A stretch of DNA of 64,000 nt from NCBI RefSeq assembly GCF_020524025.1, contig NZ_JAIVKN010000001.1, positions 434,001 to 498,000 of the forward strand, read 5' to 3'. Each line of letters opens with the position of its first letter. The stretch's first letter is position 1. The position numbers and the translations under genes are program-made. This DNA is from Halobacillus litoralis. Lineage in GTDB: Bacteria; Bacillota; Bacilli; Bacillales; Halobacillaceae. The notes under the pieces were generated by a model that saw nothing but the letters and a program-made list of their open reading frames with translations, was not told where the DNA came from and did not search any database. Below, piece by piece: positions 51,821 to 61,210 of this stretch.

Positions 51821-52313
51821 TAATATGTGAACAATAGATTTTGCCTCTTCATCTAAGTAGGAGAGAGGTTTTTGATTAACGTGATTTTTAATCACATCCA
51901 ACCGTCATCATAGCTGCAGTGTTTTCATTAGAGGTTGGTTCAAACTCTATATTAAAACCTGATCACATAAAAAAGAGGACGTCCTGTAATAAAAGGGCGT
52001 TCTCTTCAATTTGTGGAAAGAGCATGAAGGATGGTTCTTTTACCCCTGTAGTATTTAGTGAAAACAGGGAGTGGCTAAAGCCTGAATCACTTCACCGCCT
52101 ATTTTACTGGCTGGGATGTAAATGCTTTAGACTCTATCTCTCATATGTATCGTATGTTTCCACATTTGGTATTAAATTCACTGTTCACGTTAAGGAAACG
52201 TTCCATTTTTCCACACGTTCAGAGAAAAAATAAAAAACTTTCATTTTTATAGACACCAAATCTCGACCCGGTTCGATTATAGTTATAGACCGGCGAAAGA
52301 GGTGGACGTAACA
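51821..52313 (+). other. 493-base gap without a supported gene
   Basis: A weak hairpin near 51841-51871 (GCCTCTT...AGAGAGG then TTTTTG) may end the reductase transcript. AAGAGGACGTCC (about 51972) can pair with GGGCGTTCTCTT. A 104-codon open frame from 51919 has no ribosome site and no family look. AGAGGTGG before 52314 belongs to the next gene. Confidence 0.4.
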
Positions 52314-53122
52314 ATGAACATGGATTGGATTCGGAAATACCAGCCATTTACGAGTAAAAAAGAGTTAGATGAACATGTCAGAAGCTTTCTATATAAAAGG
52401 AAAGCGGCTTTATCTGACGGGACACTGGATGTGCTGCGTTTCATTTGGAGACATGCAGTGAAGTATCCCGGGGTCGCTTTTCCTAAGAGAGCAACGATAG
52501 TGAAGGGTACAATGCGAAGCGAAAGTACTGTTGTACGAGCCCTCCGGTGTCTCGTTCAAGAAGGACTGATTGAAAAGATAGCTACAAAGAAACCGAATGG
52601 CCGTCAAGGAGGGAATCTCATTATTTTTCTCCCTCAGACGGATGTTTTTTTACCCACCGATGACACCCCTCGTGATACCCTCAAGACACCCTTCCGAAAA
52701 CGCAGAATCCTTATTGTGACAAGCCTGAACAGCTGAAATCAAAAGCGGAAACAGAGAATAAACAAAGAAAAGCTTCTTTTAGTAAATTTGAACTCCTCGA
52801 TCATTCTTACCTGCCATCTTTTATTCCTTCTTCTTTTATCGAAACAACTCAGCCTTTTCTTTCCCCATTAGAAGTCCTTCAGGCATGGCGTACAGTAGAA
52901 AATGCCTATCGAAAATCCACTTTAACATTTGCTGTGACGGAATATGCAGAAGAGATTACCGTTACTTTTAAGCGATCGGTGTTTGCATTTAAAAACGGCC
53001 TTGTGAAGAAGAGTCTTCTTGGCTATTTTTATGGCGGATTGGTAGAGACGTTTAAAAAGAAAGCGCGAAGTGAAATGAGGAAGAACCTGCTTAGGTACGA
53101 CTGGATTGAGGGAGGATTATAA
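52314..53122 (+). pseudogene. Helix-turn-helix protein, broken by one frameshift
   Basis: The first frame (to 52736) encodes MDWIRKYQPFTSKKELDEHV and a winged helix with KRATIVKGTMRSESTVVRALRCLVQEGLIEKI. A second frame, open from about 52679 to 53122, continues with QDTLPKTQNPYCDKPEQLKS and ends SEMRKNLLRYDWIEGGL. The joint lies in the C run at 52678-52680: one more C would give a single frame through DTPQDTLPKTQ. The protein looks like the replication-initiator-like HTH proteins found scattered in Halobacillus-type genomes. Either a real recent inactivation or a sequencing error. Confidence 0.7.
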
Positions 53123-53164
53123 AGTTTCAGCCCTGTGTAAATGAATAAATGAGAAAGATTATCA

Positions 53165-53225
53165 TTGACACGCAAATAAGCCTGGGGTAGGATATAAACT
53201 GTAATGATAATGAGAATCTTTATCA
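53165..53225 (+). promoter_or_regulatory. Promoter and Fur box of the siderophore importer
   Basis: TTGACA at 53165-53170, 17 bases, TAGGAT at 53188-53193, then a Fur box at 53205-53225 (TGATAATGAGAATC followed by TTTATCA). GATTATCATTG overlapping the -35 may be a second Fur half-site. Iron-dependent repression is predicted. Confidence 0.75.
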
Positions 53226-53295
53226 TTTGGGATTATCTACATATATCTTGATAAACGGTTCTACATAAGAAAACAGAAGAGAAAGGATGCTTGAC

Positions 53296-54297
53296 ATGAA
53301 GAAATTTTGGCTGTTTGCTTTAACACTTGGACTTGTTCTCCTTACTGCCTGTGGCGGGAAGACAGAGGATGGTTCACAAGATACAGAGGCAGAAGAGGAG
53401 ACTTCATCTGAAGAAACCCGGAGCGTAACGATTGAGGATGCAATGGGGGAAAAGACGATTGAGGGGACGCCGAAGAAAGTCGTTGTTCTTGAGTGGACGT
53501 ACGCGGAAGATCTACAGGCATTAGGGATGGAACCAGCTGGTGTAGCTGGACTTGATTCTTACGGAGACTGGGTGGATGTAGGCATTCCATTCAGTGATAA
53601 AGTAGAAGATGTCGGTACCCGTGCTGAGCCGAACCTTGAGGCAATTTCCCGTCTTGATCCAGACTTAATTATTGGTGTGAAATTCCGACATGAGGCTATA
53701 GCTGATCAGCTTGAGGACATTGCGCCAACAGTTATGTTTGCCCCTTATTCTGAAGAAGCTGCCCAGGATCAGTTCGCTAACATGGAGGAAGAATTCCAGA
53801 CGATTGCTAAGGTTGTAGATAAAGAGGACAAAGCGGAAGATGTATTAACCAAGATGGAAGATACTTTTGCTGAGCAGCAGTCCCGCCTTGAGGAAGCAGG
53901 AAAGGCCGGCATGAATTATGTCATCACACAGGCTTTCACGCTTCAGGATACTCCAACTCTGCGTTTATTCACGGACAACTCCATGGTGGCACAGATTATG
54001 AATCAAATGGGCATGGAGAATGATTATGAGTCTGAAAAGCTGGAAATCTATGGATTTACTGAAACGACCGTAGAAACCTTGCAGAACTACCAGGACTCAA
54101 ACTTCTTCTATATCGTCCAGGAGGAGGACAATATCTTCAGTGAGCAGCTGGCAGATAACCCGGTGTGGGAAAACCTGGCATTCGTAAAAGAGGATCGTAC
54201 GTATCAGATGCCTGGAGATACCTGGACTTTCGGAGGCCCGTTATCAGCAGAAGTATTGGCTGAGCAGGTGGCGAACGCGGCTCTTGAACAAAACTAA
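53296..54297 (+). CDS. Iron-siderophore ABC transporter substrate-binding lipoprotein
   Basis: The 333-residue lipoprotein has signal KKFWLFALTLGLVLLTAC (lipidated Cys 19) and a class III (FecB/FhuD-like) binding fold with VVVLEWTYAEDLQALGMEPAGVA, LEAISRLDPDLIIGV and WENLAFVKEDRTYQM. It would bind an iron-loaded siderophore at the surface. The ATG at 53296 is nine bases from AAAGG. The permease starts 15 bases after its stop. Confidence 0.9.
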   Translation: MKKFWLFALTLGLVLLTACGGKTEDGSQDTEAEEETSSEETRSVTIEDAMGEKTIEGTPKKVVVLEWTYAEDLQALGMEPAGVAGLDSYGDWVDVGIPFSDKVEDVGTRAEPNLEAISRLDPDLIIGVKFRHEAIADQLEDIAPTVMFAPYSEEAAQDQFANMEEEFQTIAKVVDKEDKAEDVLTKMEDTFAEQQSRLEEAGKAGMNYVITQAFTLQDTPTLRLFTDNSMVAQIMNQMGMENDYESEKLEIYGFTETTVETLQNYQDSNFFYIVQEEDNIFSEQLADNPVWENLAFVKEDRTYQMPGDTWTFGGPLSAEVLAEQVANAALEQN

Positions 54298-54312
54298 AGT
54301 GAGTGGTCTTAT

Positions 54313-56340
54313 ATGAACGTGACACTGCGGAACACAATGACTGCGGTTTTCACCTTTGGAGGTGGAACCGCCTTGTTGTGTCTATTAACCTTTATACATA
54401 TCAATCAGGGGAATGTCGATATTCCTCTAAGGACTGTCTTAGAGGCAGTGGTAAACCCGCAGGACACGCTGCAGCATCATACCATCCGGACGTTAAGGAT
54501 GCCGCGTGCTGTGATGGGCATCATCGCAGGCGGGGCGCTTGCTGTTTCGGGTGTAATACTGCAGACCGTTACTAAAAATCCGCTGTCATCAGCGAGTACG
54601 CTCGGCATACATTCCGGTACCTATTTTGCAGTGGTCGTCACCACGATATTCGTTCCAGCGGCAATGCTCGGGAATGGGATAATCACAGCCTTTCTAGGCG
54701 GCGTGTTGACGTTTCTTTTGGTCTATCTCCTCTCAGGAGCGGGAAACGCTTCTCCTGTCCGCATGGTGCTTGCGGGCATGATTGTAACATTCCTGTTTTC
54801 CTCACTCACCTCTGTATTGCAGATCTTTTATGAAAATGAAACGCAGGGGTTGTTTTTATGGGGAGCGGGTACCCTTGTTCAAAATGACTGGGACGGCGTT
54901 TCTTTTTCTCTGCCTTTCATACTGATTGGAACGGCCGTTTGTTTTCTATATGCCGGAAAGCTTGATACCCTCACATTAGGTGATGATGTTGCCGTCGCGC
55001 TTGGTCAACAAGTGAAATCTGTTAAGTTAATGACAATACTGGCAGCCGTCTTATTGACGAGTGTGACGGTCAGTATCGTCGGACCGATTGGTTTTGTAGG
55101 ATTGGTCGCCCCGCACTTAATGAAGCTCATCGGTTACCGCTCCCACCGTTTATTGATCATAGGTTCGTTTCTATGGGGAGGGAATGTACTTTTACTTGCT
55201 GATGTACTGGCGCGTATCATTGATCCTTCCTTTTCTGAACTTCCTGTTGGTGCAATTACCGCTCTTGTTGGCTCCCCCTGGCTTATCTGGCTTGTGCTGA
55301 GAATGAAAAAAGATAAGCACAGTCAAGAGAGCGGAGCTGTAATAGCCGGGAAAAATAGAGTTTCAGTCTCTTTGAAAAAAATAATTCCTATTCTCGGTGT
55401 ATTCATTTTCTGTACACTGCTGATCAGTTTAGCTTCTGGGAATTATGGATTTGAGCCATTATACGCCTACAACGCTTTTTTTGGGGGAGCAGACAGCTTC
55501 ATGCAGGATCTGATCCTGAACCTGCGTCTGCCACGGGCACTTGTGGCCCTGTTCAGTGGGGCAGTGCTTGCAGTGAGTGGATTGATTTTTCAAGGCGTAC
55601 TTAGAAACCCGCTGGCTGATCCAAGTGTAATCGGGATCACCTCAGGGGCTGGCGTCGGGGCTTTAATGACGATGTATTGGTTCAGCGTTTCTGCTCTTTG
55701 GGTTCCCATTGGTGCGATGACAGGGGCTGTTTTATTTTTTCTTATCGTCATGATCTTAGGTGCAAAAGCGGAGTTTCAACCGACCGTCCTTGCATTGCTT
55801 GGAATCGGTGTCTCTGCTTTCGGCTCAGCTATAATTCAAATCATCATCGTTCAGTCCGACATGGGAGTCGCCTCTGCCCTTACATGGTTGTCCGGGACGA
55901 CTTACGCCAAAGGCTGGGAAGAACTTTTAAAATACTTGATCTGGCCTGTCCTTTTACTGGTACCGCTTCTTACGTTCTATATTAAAACCCTTGACGTTCT
56001 GTCGCTTGGAGATGATACCGCAAAAGGTCTCGGTCTTCCGGTTGCTTCTGTTCGGTTTCAAATGGCTTTGATTGCGACACTTCTTGCCGCATGTAGTGTT
56101 GCGGCTGTTGGTTCCATCGGATTTGTTGGGTTGATTGCACCACATCTTGCCCGTTTGCTCGTCGGCAGTATGAATCAAAAACTGCTGCCTGTTACCATGC
56201 TCATCGGCGGGGCGCTTTTAGTGGTTGCGGATCTATTCAGCCGTACCCTGATGGCACCAAGTGAAATTCCTTCAGGGATTTTAGTAGCACTCATCGGTTC
56301 CCCTTACTTTCTATGGTTAATGAAAAGGCGTTCCGCTTAA
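54313..56340 (+). CDS. Double-length FecCD-type iron-siderophore permease (FhuB-like)
   Basis: The 675-residue protein is two FecCD permeases in one chain (about 1-335 and 350-675), each with nine or ten helices. Twin motifs RMPRAVMGIIAGGALAVSG and RLPRALVALFSGAVLAVSG, then two copies of GxIGFVGLxAPHL, mark the repeats. FhuB of E. coli has the same fused plan; most Bacillus importers use two separate subunits. No ATPase gene is adjacent, so a FhuC/YusV-like ATPase elsewhere is likely used. Confidence 0.92.
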   Translation: MNVTLRNTMTAVFTFGGGTALLCLLTFIHINQGNVDIPLRTVLEAVVNPQDTLQHHTIRTLRMPRAVMGIIAGGALAVSGVILQTVTKNPLSSASTLGIHSGTYFAVVVTTIFVPAAMLGNGIITAFLGGVLTFLLVYLLSGAGNASPVRMVLAGMIVTFLFSSLTSVLQIFYENETQGLFLWGAGTLVQNDWDGVSFSLPFILIGTAVCFLYAGKLDTLTLGDDVAVALGQQVKSVKLMTILAAVLLTSVTVSIVGPIGFVGLVAPHLMKLIGYRSHRLLIIGSFLWGGNVLLLADVLARIIDPSFSELPVGAITALVGSPWLIWLVLRMKKDKHSQESGAVIAGKNRVSVSLKKIIPILGVFIFCTLLISLASGNYGFEPLYAYNAFFGGADSFMQDLILNLRLPRALVALFSGAVLAVSGLIFQGVLRNPLADPSVIGITSGAGVGALMTMYWFSVSALWVPIGAMTGAVLFFLIVMILGAKAEFQPTVLALLGIGVSAFGSAIIQIIIVQSDMGVASALTWLSGTTYAKGWEELLKYLIWPVLLLVPLLTFYIKTLDVLSLGDDTAKGLGLPVASVRFQMALIATLLAACSVAAVGSIGFVGLIAPHLARLLVGSMNQKLLPVTMLIGGALLVVADLFSRTLMAPSEIPSGILVALIGSPYFLWLMKRRSA

Positions 56341-56428
56341 TAGAAGGAGGAGGTTAGGAAGAGCGATAATTTTTCCCGCTCTCCACACATACATTAATTT
56401 GAATGGATTCAATGAGGGGGGAGAGACA

Positions 56429-56917
56429 ATGAATGAGGAGCTTCAAAAGCTATTTAACCGGCTGATTGAAATCGAACACGTGTCCACTACGTTATACTTA
56501 GCCATGTCTGCTTACTTAGGGAAGAAGAATTTTACGGGTATGGCATCCTGGCTGCGTCTCCAGTCAGAAGAAGAACGGACCCATCTGCTTAAATTAATCG
56601 ACTACGTGGTTGATAAGGATGGAACCGTTCAGTTATCCGCCATTCCAGCACAGCCAAGCGATTTCGGTACGCCGTTAGAAACGTTTCAGAGAGTGTTGGA
56701 ACACGAACAGTTTGTTACGAATTCCTATCGTCAGGCATACAATTACGTCATTCAGGCGGATCCTCAGGCAGCGGTGATTATTCAGGATTTCCTGCGGGAG
56801 CAAATTGATGAAGAAGCACAGACCCAGACGATTGTGGACCGGATGACTCTTGCTGAAAACAATCCTTCTGCATTACTCCTTATCGACCAGGAGCTGGGGC
56901 AGAGGCAGGCGGTATAA
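56429..56917 (+). CDS. Ferritin-like iron-storage protein
   Basis: The 162-residue four-helix protein has the ferritin ferroxidase ligands in sight: Glu in LIEIEHVSTTLYLAMSAY, EEERTHLLKLIDY (E-x-x-H), and E in DFLREQIDEEAQTQTIVDRM. It resembles non-heme ferritins (FtnA type). It would oxidise and store iron. It follows the siderophore permease by 88 bases, perhaps in the same transcript, although it would be odd for an iron-storage gene to be induced with uptake. GGGGGGAGAG precedes the ATG at 56429. Confidence 0.85.
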   Translation: MNEELQKLFNRLIEIEHVSTTLYLAMSAYLGKKNFTGMASWLRLQSEEERTHLLKLIDYVVDKDGTVQLSAIPAQPSDFGTPLETFQRVLEHEQFVTNSYRQAYNYVIQADPQAAVIIQDFLREQIDEEAQTQTIVDRMTLAENNPSALLLIDQELGQRQAV

Positions 56918-56927
56918 ACGAGCAAAG

Positions 56928-56959
56928 AAAAGGATTTCTCTTTTGAGAAGTCCTTTTTT
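56928..56959 (+). terminator. Terminator of the ferritin gene
   Basis: AAAAGGATTTCTC pairs with GAGAAGTCCTTTT around TTTT and ends in T. Confidence 0.8.
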
Positions 56960-57033
56960 AATGGTAATTCATTGAACTAAATACTCTTAATGTGTAAAAT
57001 TACACTATATTAATAAAAAGAAAGGAGAACAGC

Positions 57034-57648
57034 ATGTATCTCATACCTATGGTTCTTTACGTTTTTCCACTTTGTTCTTTGATTATAGGGGCTGTTGGTT
57101 ATTTGCGCTTGAAAAAGACATGGATTGCTCCAGGCCTCGTATTTGTCGTAACCCTTGCTGCTCATTTTGTATTCTTTTCTGCGTCATTTTTTCTATGGGT
57201 CTGCATATATACGGGGTTGTCTTACATAGGAGGACTTGTCACAAAAGTAGTCGTAAAGAAGTTTAACCCTGACCACCGTGTCGTAAAAAAGACTGGCTGG
57301 ATCATCATTTGTTTGACGTTACTTATAGGTGCAGCTATATTCGCTGGTCCAGCAATACGAGGGATCGTGATGGAATATAAGGTGAACAATCATCTGAGGT
57401 CTGCAGGGTACGAACAAAGTGAGGTGAAATCTGTAGACACTTTCCATCAATCAAAGCTCAATACACCCCGGACCAAACCAACGGTTGCGGAGGTTGTCTT
57501 TGTCGATGATCCTGAACATATCTATCGCTATATTGAATTGAGAAAAACAGATCAGGTTGTCCAGATGTGTGAATATGAGAAAAGTCCAAACTTTTATGTG
57601 GAAGAATACACAGACACACGTCCCCATATGGTTAGGGACTGCTATTAA
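57034..57648 (+). CDS. Membrane protein with DUF3139-like C-terminal domain
   Basis: The 204-residue protein has four hydrophobic helices (about 3-22, 27-50, 55-70 and 88-107) and a C-terminal soluble part that starts YKVNNHLRSAGYEQSEVKSVDTFHQSK, which resembles DUF3139. The N-terminal helices recall YbeF/DUF2651 proteins. No function known. AAAGGAG precedes the ATG. Confidence 0.55.
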   Translation: MYLIPMVLYVFPLCSLIIGAVGYLRLKKTWIAPGLVFVVTLAAHFVFFSASFFLWVCIYTGLSYIGGLVTKVVVKKFNPDHRVVKKTGWIIICLTLLIGAAIFAGPAIRGIVMEYKVNNHLRSAGYEQSEVKSVDTFHQSKLNTPRTKPTVAEVVFVDDPEHIYRYIELRKTDQVVQMCEYEKSPNFYVEEYTDTRPHMVRDCY

Positions 57649-57741
57649 TGTGCATTACTATTTTTTCATTATAAGAGAGAAAAATTAAACTTTATAGCAG
57701 AGGTTAACCATGAGAGATTCTAACGTTTCTGTGTTTTTTTA

Positions 57742-57772
57742 AGGTTCCCTTACAGAGGGAATCTATTTTTTT
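57742..57772 (+). terminator. Terminator
   Basis: AGGTTCCCT pairs with AGAGGGAATCT around a short loop and runs into seven T. Confidence 0.75.
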
Positions 57773-58128
57773 GGGTATAAATGGAATTTAATTCCTATTA
57801 TTTTATAATTATTGGTAATTTTTTGTTAATTATTCCGTGGGGGTATTTAAGACTATGCTAATATTTGCATAGTCTTAAAGTGTGATGGTTTTTATTTTCA
57901 GTCAGGCAGCTTTCTGAGAAGAATCCCCTTCATTTACAGTAATGTTACAAAAATTGATGATTTTTGATATAAAACTAAAGAACTATTAGTAACTTTAACG
58001 CTTTAAATTTCGAAATAGTAAATATTTATTATCTTTAGAAAATTGCCAAAAATGAATTGATAATGTTGAATTTTCTGATAAATTAGAGTGTGCAGCAAGA
58101 TTTATCGATAAGAGAGGGGAGAAAGTCA
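57773..58128 (+). promoter_or_regulatory. AT-rich control region of the immune-inhibitor-A gene
   Basis: This AT-rich stretch holds a perfect 13-bp inverted repeat, TTTAAGACTATGC (57846-57858) and GCATAGTCTTAAA (57867-57879), with loop TAATATTT and no following T tract; it could be an operator of a stationary-phase regulator. The end carries GAGAGGGGAG, the ribosome site of the protease. I cannot define the promoter. Confidence 0.4.
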
Positions 58129-60528
58129 TTGAAAAAACAGAACAAAATTTTAACTTCAGCTCTAGCCTTGGCGTTAACGGTAGGACCGTTAAGTACAAGT
58201 GCGGCTGAAAAAAGTGTGGAGCCTTTTAAAGATCTACATAGCTCTCACACTCATCAAGCACACAGTGCACAGGGGTCTCCGTTTGATGCTGGTATCGCCA
58301 ATGATGAGAAATTGATTGAGATGCTGAAAAAGAACGGAAAGATCAGCGAAGATGCGACAGCAGCGGAAGCACAGAAAGGTCTCCAGAAGTTCTTAAAGCA
58401 GAAGACGAAATCAGCCAAAGAACAAGGGGAACTAAGTAAAGAAGAGGCAGATACAAAAGCAGAGTTAAAAGAAGCTATGTCCAATAACAGCCTGACAAAT
58501 GGCAAAGGAAACAAACTGGGGCAGGCGAAGAAACAGGAAGTGGAATCAGTCAAAGAGGAAGCTTATAACGGAGAAATGCGGGAAGATAAGGTGCTTGTCC
58601 TTCTTGTCGATTACGAAGACAAACCTCATAACTCTATGACAGCTGATGAAACCGATATGCACTATGACGGAGAGGACGCCTACTCTCGTGAGCATTATCA
58701 GGACATGCTGTTTGGTACAGGTGGATGGACAGGCCCTGATGGAGAAACGTATGTTTCGATGAAGCAGTACTATGAAGAGCAGTCCGGTGGCAGCTATTCT
58801 GTTGACGGCGAAGTAGCCGGATGGTACAGAGCTAGTCAGCCGGCAGCTGCTTATGGCGGCAACTATCCAACAGAAGATGACAGTGACGTCAATGCGCGCG
58901 GACTTGTCAAAGAGGCCTTGGAATTAGCGGCTGCAGATCCAACTGTAAATATCGCAGACTATGACCAATGGGATCGTTATGATTTAGATGGAGATGGCAA
59001 TTATCTTGAACCAGACGGACTTGTCGACCACTTGATGGTCATTCACTCCGGCGTGGGTGAAGAAGCTGGCGGCGGATCTTTAGGTTCGGATGCAATCTGG
59101 TCCCACCGATGGAACCTTGGAGGAGTAACTCCAATCTCTAACACAGAAGCAACGGTTGATTACTGGGACGGACCGATGGCGGCTTATGACTATACGATCG
59201 AACCGGAAGACGGTGCGGTTGGTGTTATGGCTCACGAATTCGGACATGACTTAGGTCTTCCAGATGAATACGATACGCAGTATTCAGGTTCTGGTGAGCC
59301 GGTCAGCTACTGGTCCATCATGTCGAGCGGAAGCTGGGCTGGAGATATTCCAGGAACGATGCCGACAGGATTCAGTCCTTATGCTAAAGAAATGCTGCAG
59401 GCATCTGCTGTCGTTGACAACGAAGGTACAAAAGGAAATTGGTTATCTGGTACAGAAGTGAACGTTGAAGACGTTACAGAAGAAGGTATGGAAGTCCTTT
59501 TAGATCAGGCGAATACAAAAGGGACCAACAACGATGTAGTGAAAGTAAATCTTCCGCAGAAAGAAACGGTCATCAATACACCGGCCAGCGGAGAGTATGA
59601 ATACTTCTCTGGAAGTGCAGATGATTTGAATAATTCTCTATCAACTACAGTCGATTTAACGAATGCAGCGAATGCTTCGTTTGACTTCAAAACTTGGTAC
59701 GATATTGAAAAAGACTGGGATTACGCTTATGTGACGGTTGATGGTGAGCCTATTGCAGGTGAAATCACAACGAACGAAGACCCGTATGATGCAAACAAAG
59801 GCCACGGTATCACTGGCTCATCTGAGGGCTGGAAAGACGTCAGCTTTGATCTTTCCGCTTACGCTGGTCAGGAAGTAGAAGTTGCGATTGAATATGTCAC
59901 AGACGGTGCTGTATCCAACCCTGGTTTATATGCAGATGACCTTTCTGTAACAGTTGATGGTGAAAAGGTATTGTTTGATGATGTAGAAGGAGAGCCACAG
60001 TTTGGTCTTCATGGTTTTGAGAAAAGTGACGGTGTCAAACGTTCCGACCACTACTACCTTATGGAGTGGAGAACTCATAACGGTGTTGATGAAGGACTCG
60101 CTAACATCCGCCGTGGCAACAGCCTGATGACGTTTGATGATGGCCTTGTTGTCTGGTACGTTGATAACCAGTATTCTGAGAACTGGACAGGCATTCACCC
60201 TGGCGATGGTTTCTTAGGCGTTGTCGATGCTGATCAGAAGATCAACACGTGGAGCGACGGTTCCGAGGCTTTGACTCGTTACCAGATGCACGATGCTGCC
60301 TTCAGCTTAGAGAAGTCCGAGAAAATGTTCATTGATTACAGTGACATTCTTGGAGTGACGATGAAGGACAACTATACGAAACGCACACCACTATTTGATG
60401 ATAGTGCAAACTATCTCAATGAAGGTCTTGTTGATGCAGGACGTAATGTTCCTGAATACGGCCTGAAATTCCGCGTCATCGGTCAGAGTGATGATGGTAC
60501 GGTTGGTAAAGTGTTGATTTCTAAATAA
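58129..60528 (+). CDS. Immune inhibitor A-type M6 metalloprotease
   Basis: The 799-residue secreted protease has a signal peptide (KKQNKILTSALALALTVGPLSTSAA), a propeptide region to about 155, and the M6 catalytic domain with KVLVLLVDYEDKPHN and the zinc motif HEFGH at residues 369-373 in GVMAHEFGHDLGLPDEYD. A Met turn follows (SYWSIMSSGSW). The C-terminal part includes a MAM/immune-inhibitor-A beta domain (SFDFKTWYDIEKDWDYAYVTVD). It degrades extracellular proteins; in B. cereus/thuringiensis it attacks insect immune peptides. The TTG start at 58129 follows GAGAGGGGAG. Confidence 0.93.
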   Translation: MKKQNKILTSALALALTVGPLSTSAAEKSVEPFKDLHSSHTHQAHSAQGSPFDAGIANDEKLIEMLKKNGKISEDATAAEAQKGLQKFLKQKTKSAKEQGELSKEEADTKAELKEAMSNNSLTNGKGNKLGQAKKQEVESVKEEAYNGEMREDKVLVLLVDYEDKPHNSMTADETDMHYDGEDAYSREHYQDMLFGTGGWTGPDGETYVSMKQYYEEQSGGSYSVDGEVAGWYRASQPAAAYGGNYPTEDDSDVNARGLVKEALELAAADPTVNIADYDQWDRYDLDGDGNYLEPDGLVDHLMVIHSGVGEEAGGGSLGSDAIWSHRWNLGGVTPISNTEATVDYWDGPMAAYDYTIEPEDGAVGVMAHEFGHDLGLPDEYDTQYSGSGEPVSYWSIMSSGSWAGDIPGTMPTGFSPYAKEMLQASAVVDNEGTKGNWLSGTEVNVEDVTEEGMEVLLDQANTKGTNNDVVKVNLPQKETVINTPASGEYEYFSGSADDLNNSLSTTVDLTNAANASFDFKTWYDIEKDWDYAYVTVDGEPIAGEITTNEDPYDANKGHGITGSSEGWKDVSFDLSAYAGQEVEVAIEYVTDGAVSNPGLYADDLSVTVDGEKVLFDDVEGEPQFGLHGFEKSDGVKRSDHYYLMEWRTHNGVDEGLANIRRGNSLMTFDDGLVVWYVDNQYSENWTGIHPGDGFLGVVDADQKINTWSDGSEALTRYQMHDAAFSLEKSEKMFIDYSDILGVTMKDNYTKRTPLFDDSANYLNEGLVDAGRNVPEYGLKFRVIGQSDDGTVGKVLISK

Positions 60529-60562
60529 GTGCTTTTGTACAAAAGCGACGTAAGCAATTAGG

Positions 60563-60598
60563 AGATGACCCCGGTATTGAGCCGGGGTCATCTTTTTT
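60563..60598 (+). terminator. Terminator of the protease gene
   Basis: AGATGACCCCGG pairs with CCGGGGTCATCT around TATTGAG, followed by seven T. Confidence 0.9.
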
Positions 60599-60726
60599 AT
60601 AGGTATTTTTATAGCAGTGTGTAATGACGCTTCTGGATCAACCCAACCTCTTTGCTTACTTTTAAAAAAATGACTCGCACGCCTATGGGCTTATGCGAAT
60701 ATGGTGTACGAATAGGAGGAATCAGC

Positions 60727-60966
60727 ATGAATTCATACCATCAACAGCAACCCCAATCCGTTGAATCACCTTACCGGACACTTGTCGAACCTTGTGTGGT
60801 CAATCGATTACAGTCCGTCGTAGGGGCTCAATTAGTGATAGAAACGACGAAAGACACGATTCGAGGGAAGTTATTGGAAGTACAGCCGGACCATATCGCC
60901 CTGCAGGCTGGAGACTCGACGTTTTTTGTGCGGATACAGCAGATTGTCACCATAATGCCTCTATAA
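60727..60966 (+). CDS. YuzF-like DUF2642 protein
   Basis: A 79-residue protein with NSYHQQQPQSVESPYRTLVEP at the start, then LQSVVGAQLVIETTKDTIRGKLLEVQPDHIALQAGDSTFFVRIQQIVTIMPL, the small Sm-like beta-barrel of DUF2642. Bacillus members (YuzF, CotP-like neighbours) are often sporulation linked. AGGAGG precedes the ATG at 60727; the frame from 60652 lacks a ribosome site. Confidence 0.8.
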   Translation: MNSYHQQQPQSVESPYRTLVEPCVVNRLQSVVGAQLVIETTKDTIRGKLLEVQPDHIALQAGDSTFFVRIQQIVTIMPL

Positions 60967-61013
60967 GAAATGAGTCTGCCACTGAACTGTATTCTATAAA
61001 GAGGACCAAACAT

Positions 61014-61041
61014 GACTCCGGCATTTAAGCCGGGGTCTTTT
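61014..61041 (+). terminator. Terminator of the DUF2642 gene
   Basis: GACTCCGGC pairs with GCCGGGGTC around ATTTAA and is followed by five T. It is similar in sequence to the terminator at 60563. Confidence 0.85.
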
Positions 61042-61210
61042 TATTTGCACTCCTTTATAAAAATGAATCCGGGATGGGGGGGGAGGCGATCCCTTTCCGA
61101 TATTCTGATAACAGCTCAATCATCGGGCTTTTTTCTATGGCTGAACGCTTTTTTTCTTTTGTAAATATGCTATGATAATGAGAAAAATGCGCGTAAGGGA
61201 GAGGTATGTA

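Noticed and set aside
51919-52233. 104-codon open frame after the ferredoxin-NADP reductase
   Set aside because: No ribosome site, no recognisable motifs, and it runs across a hairpin.
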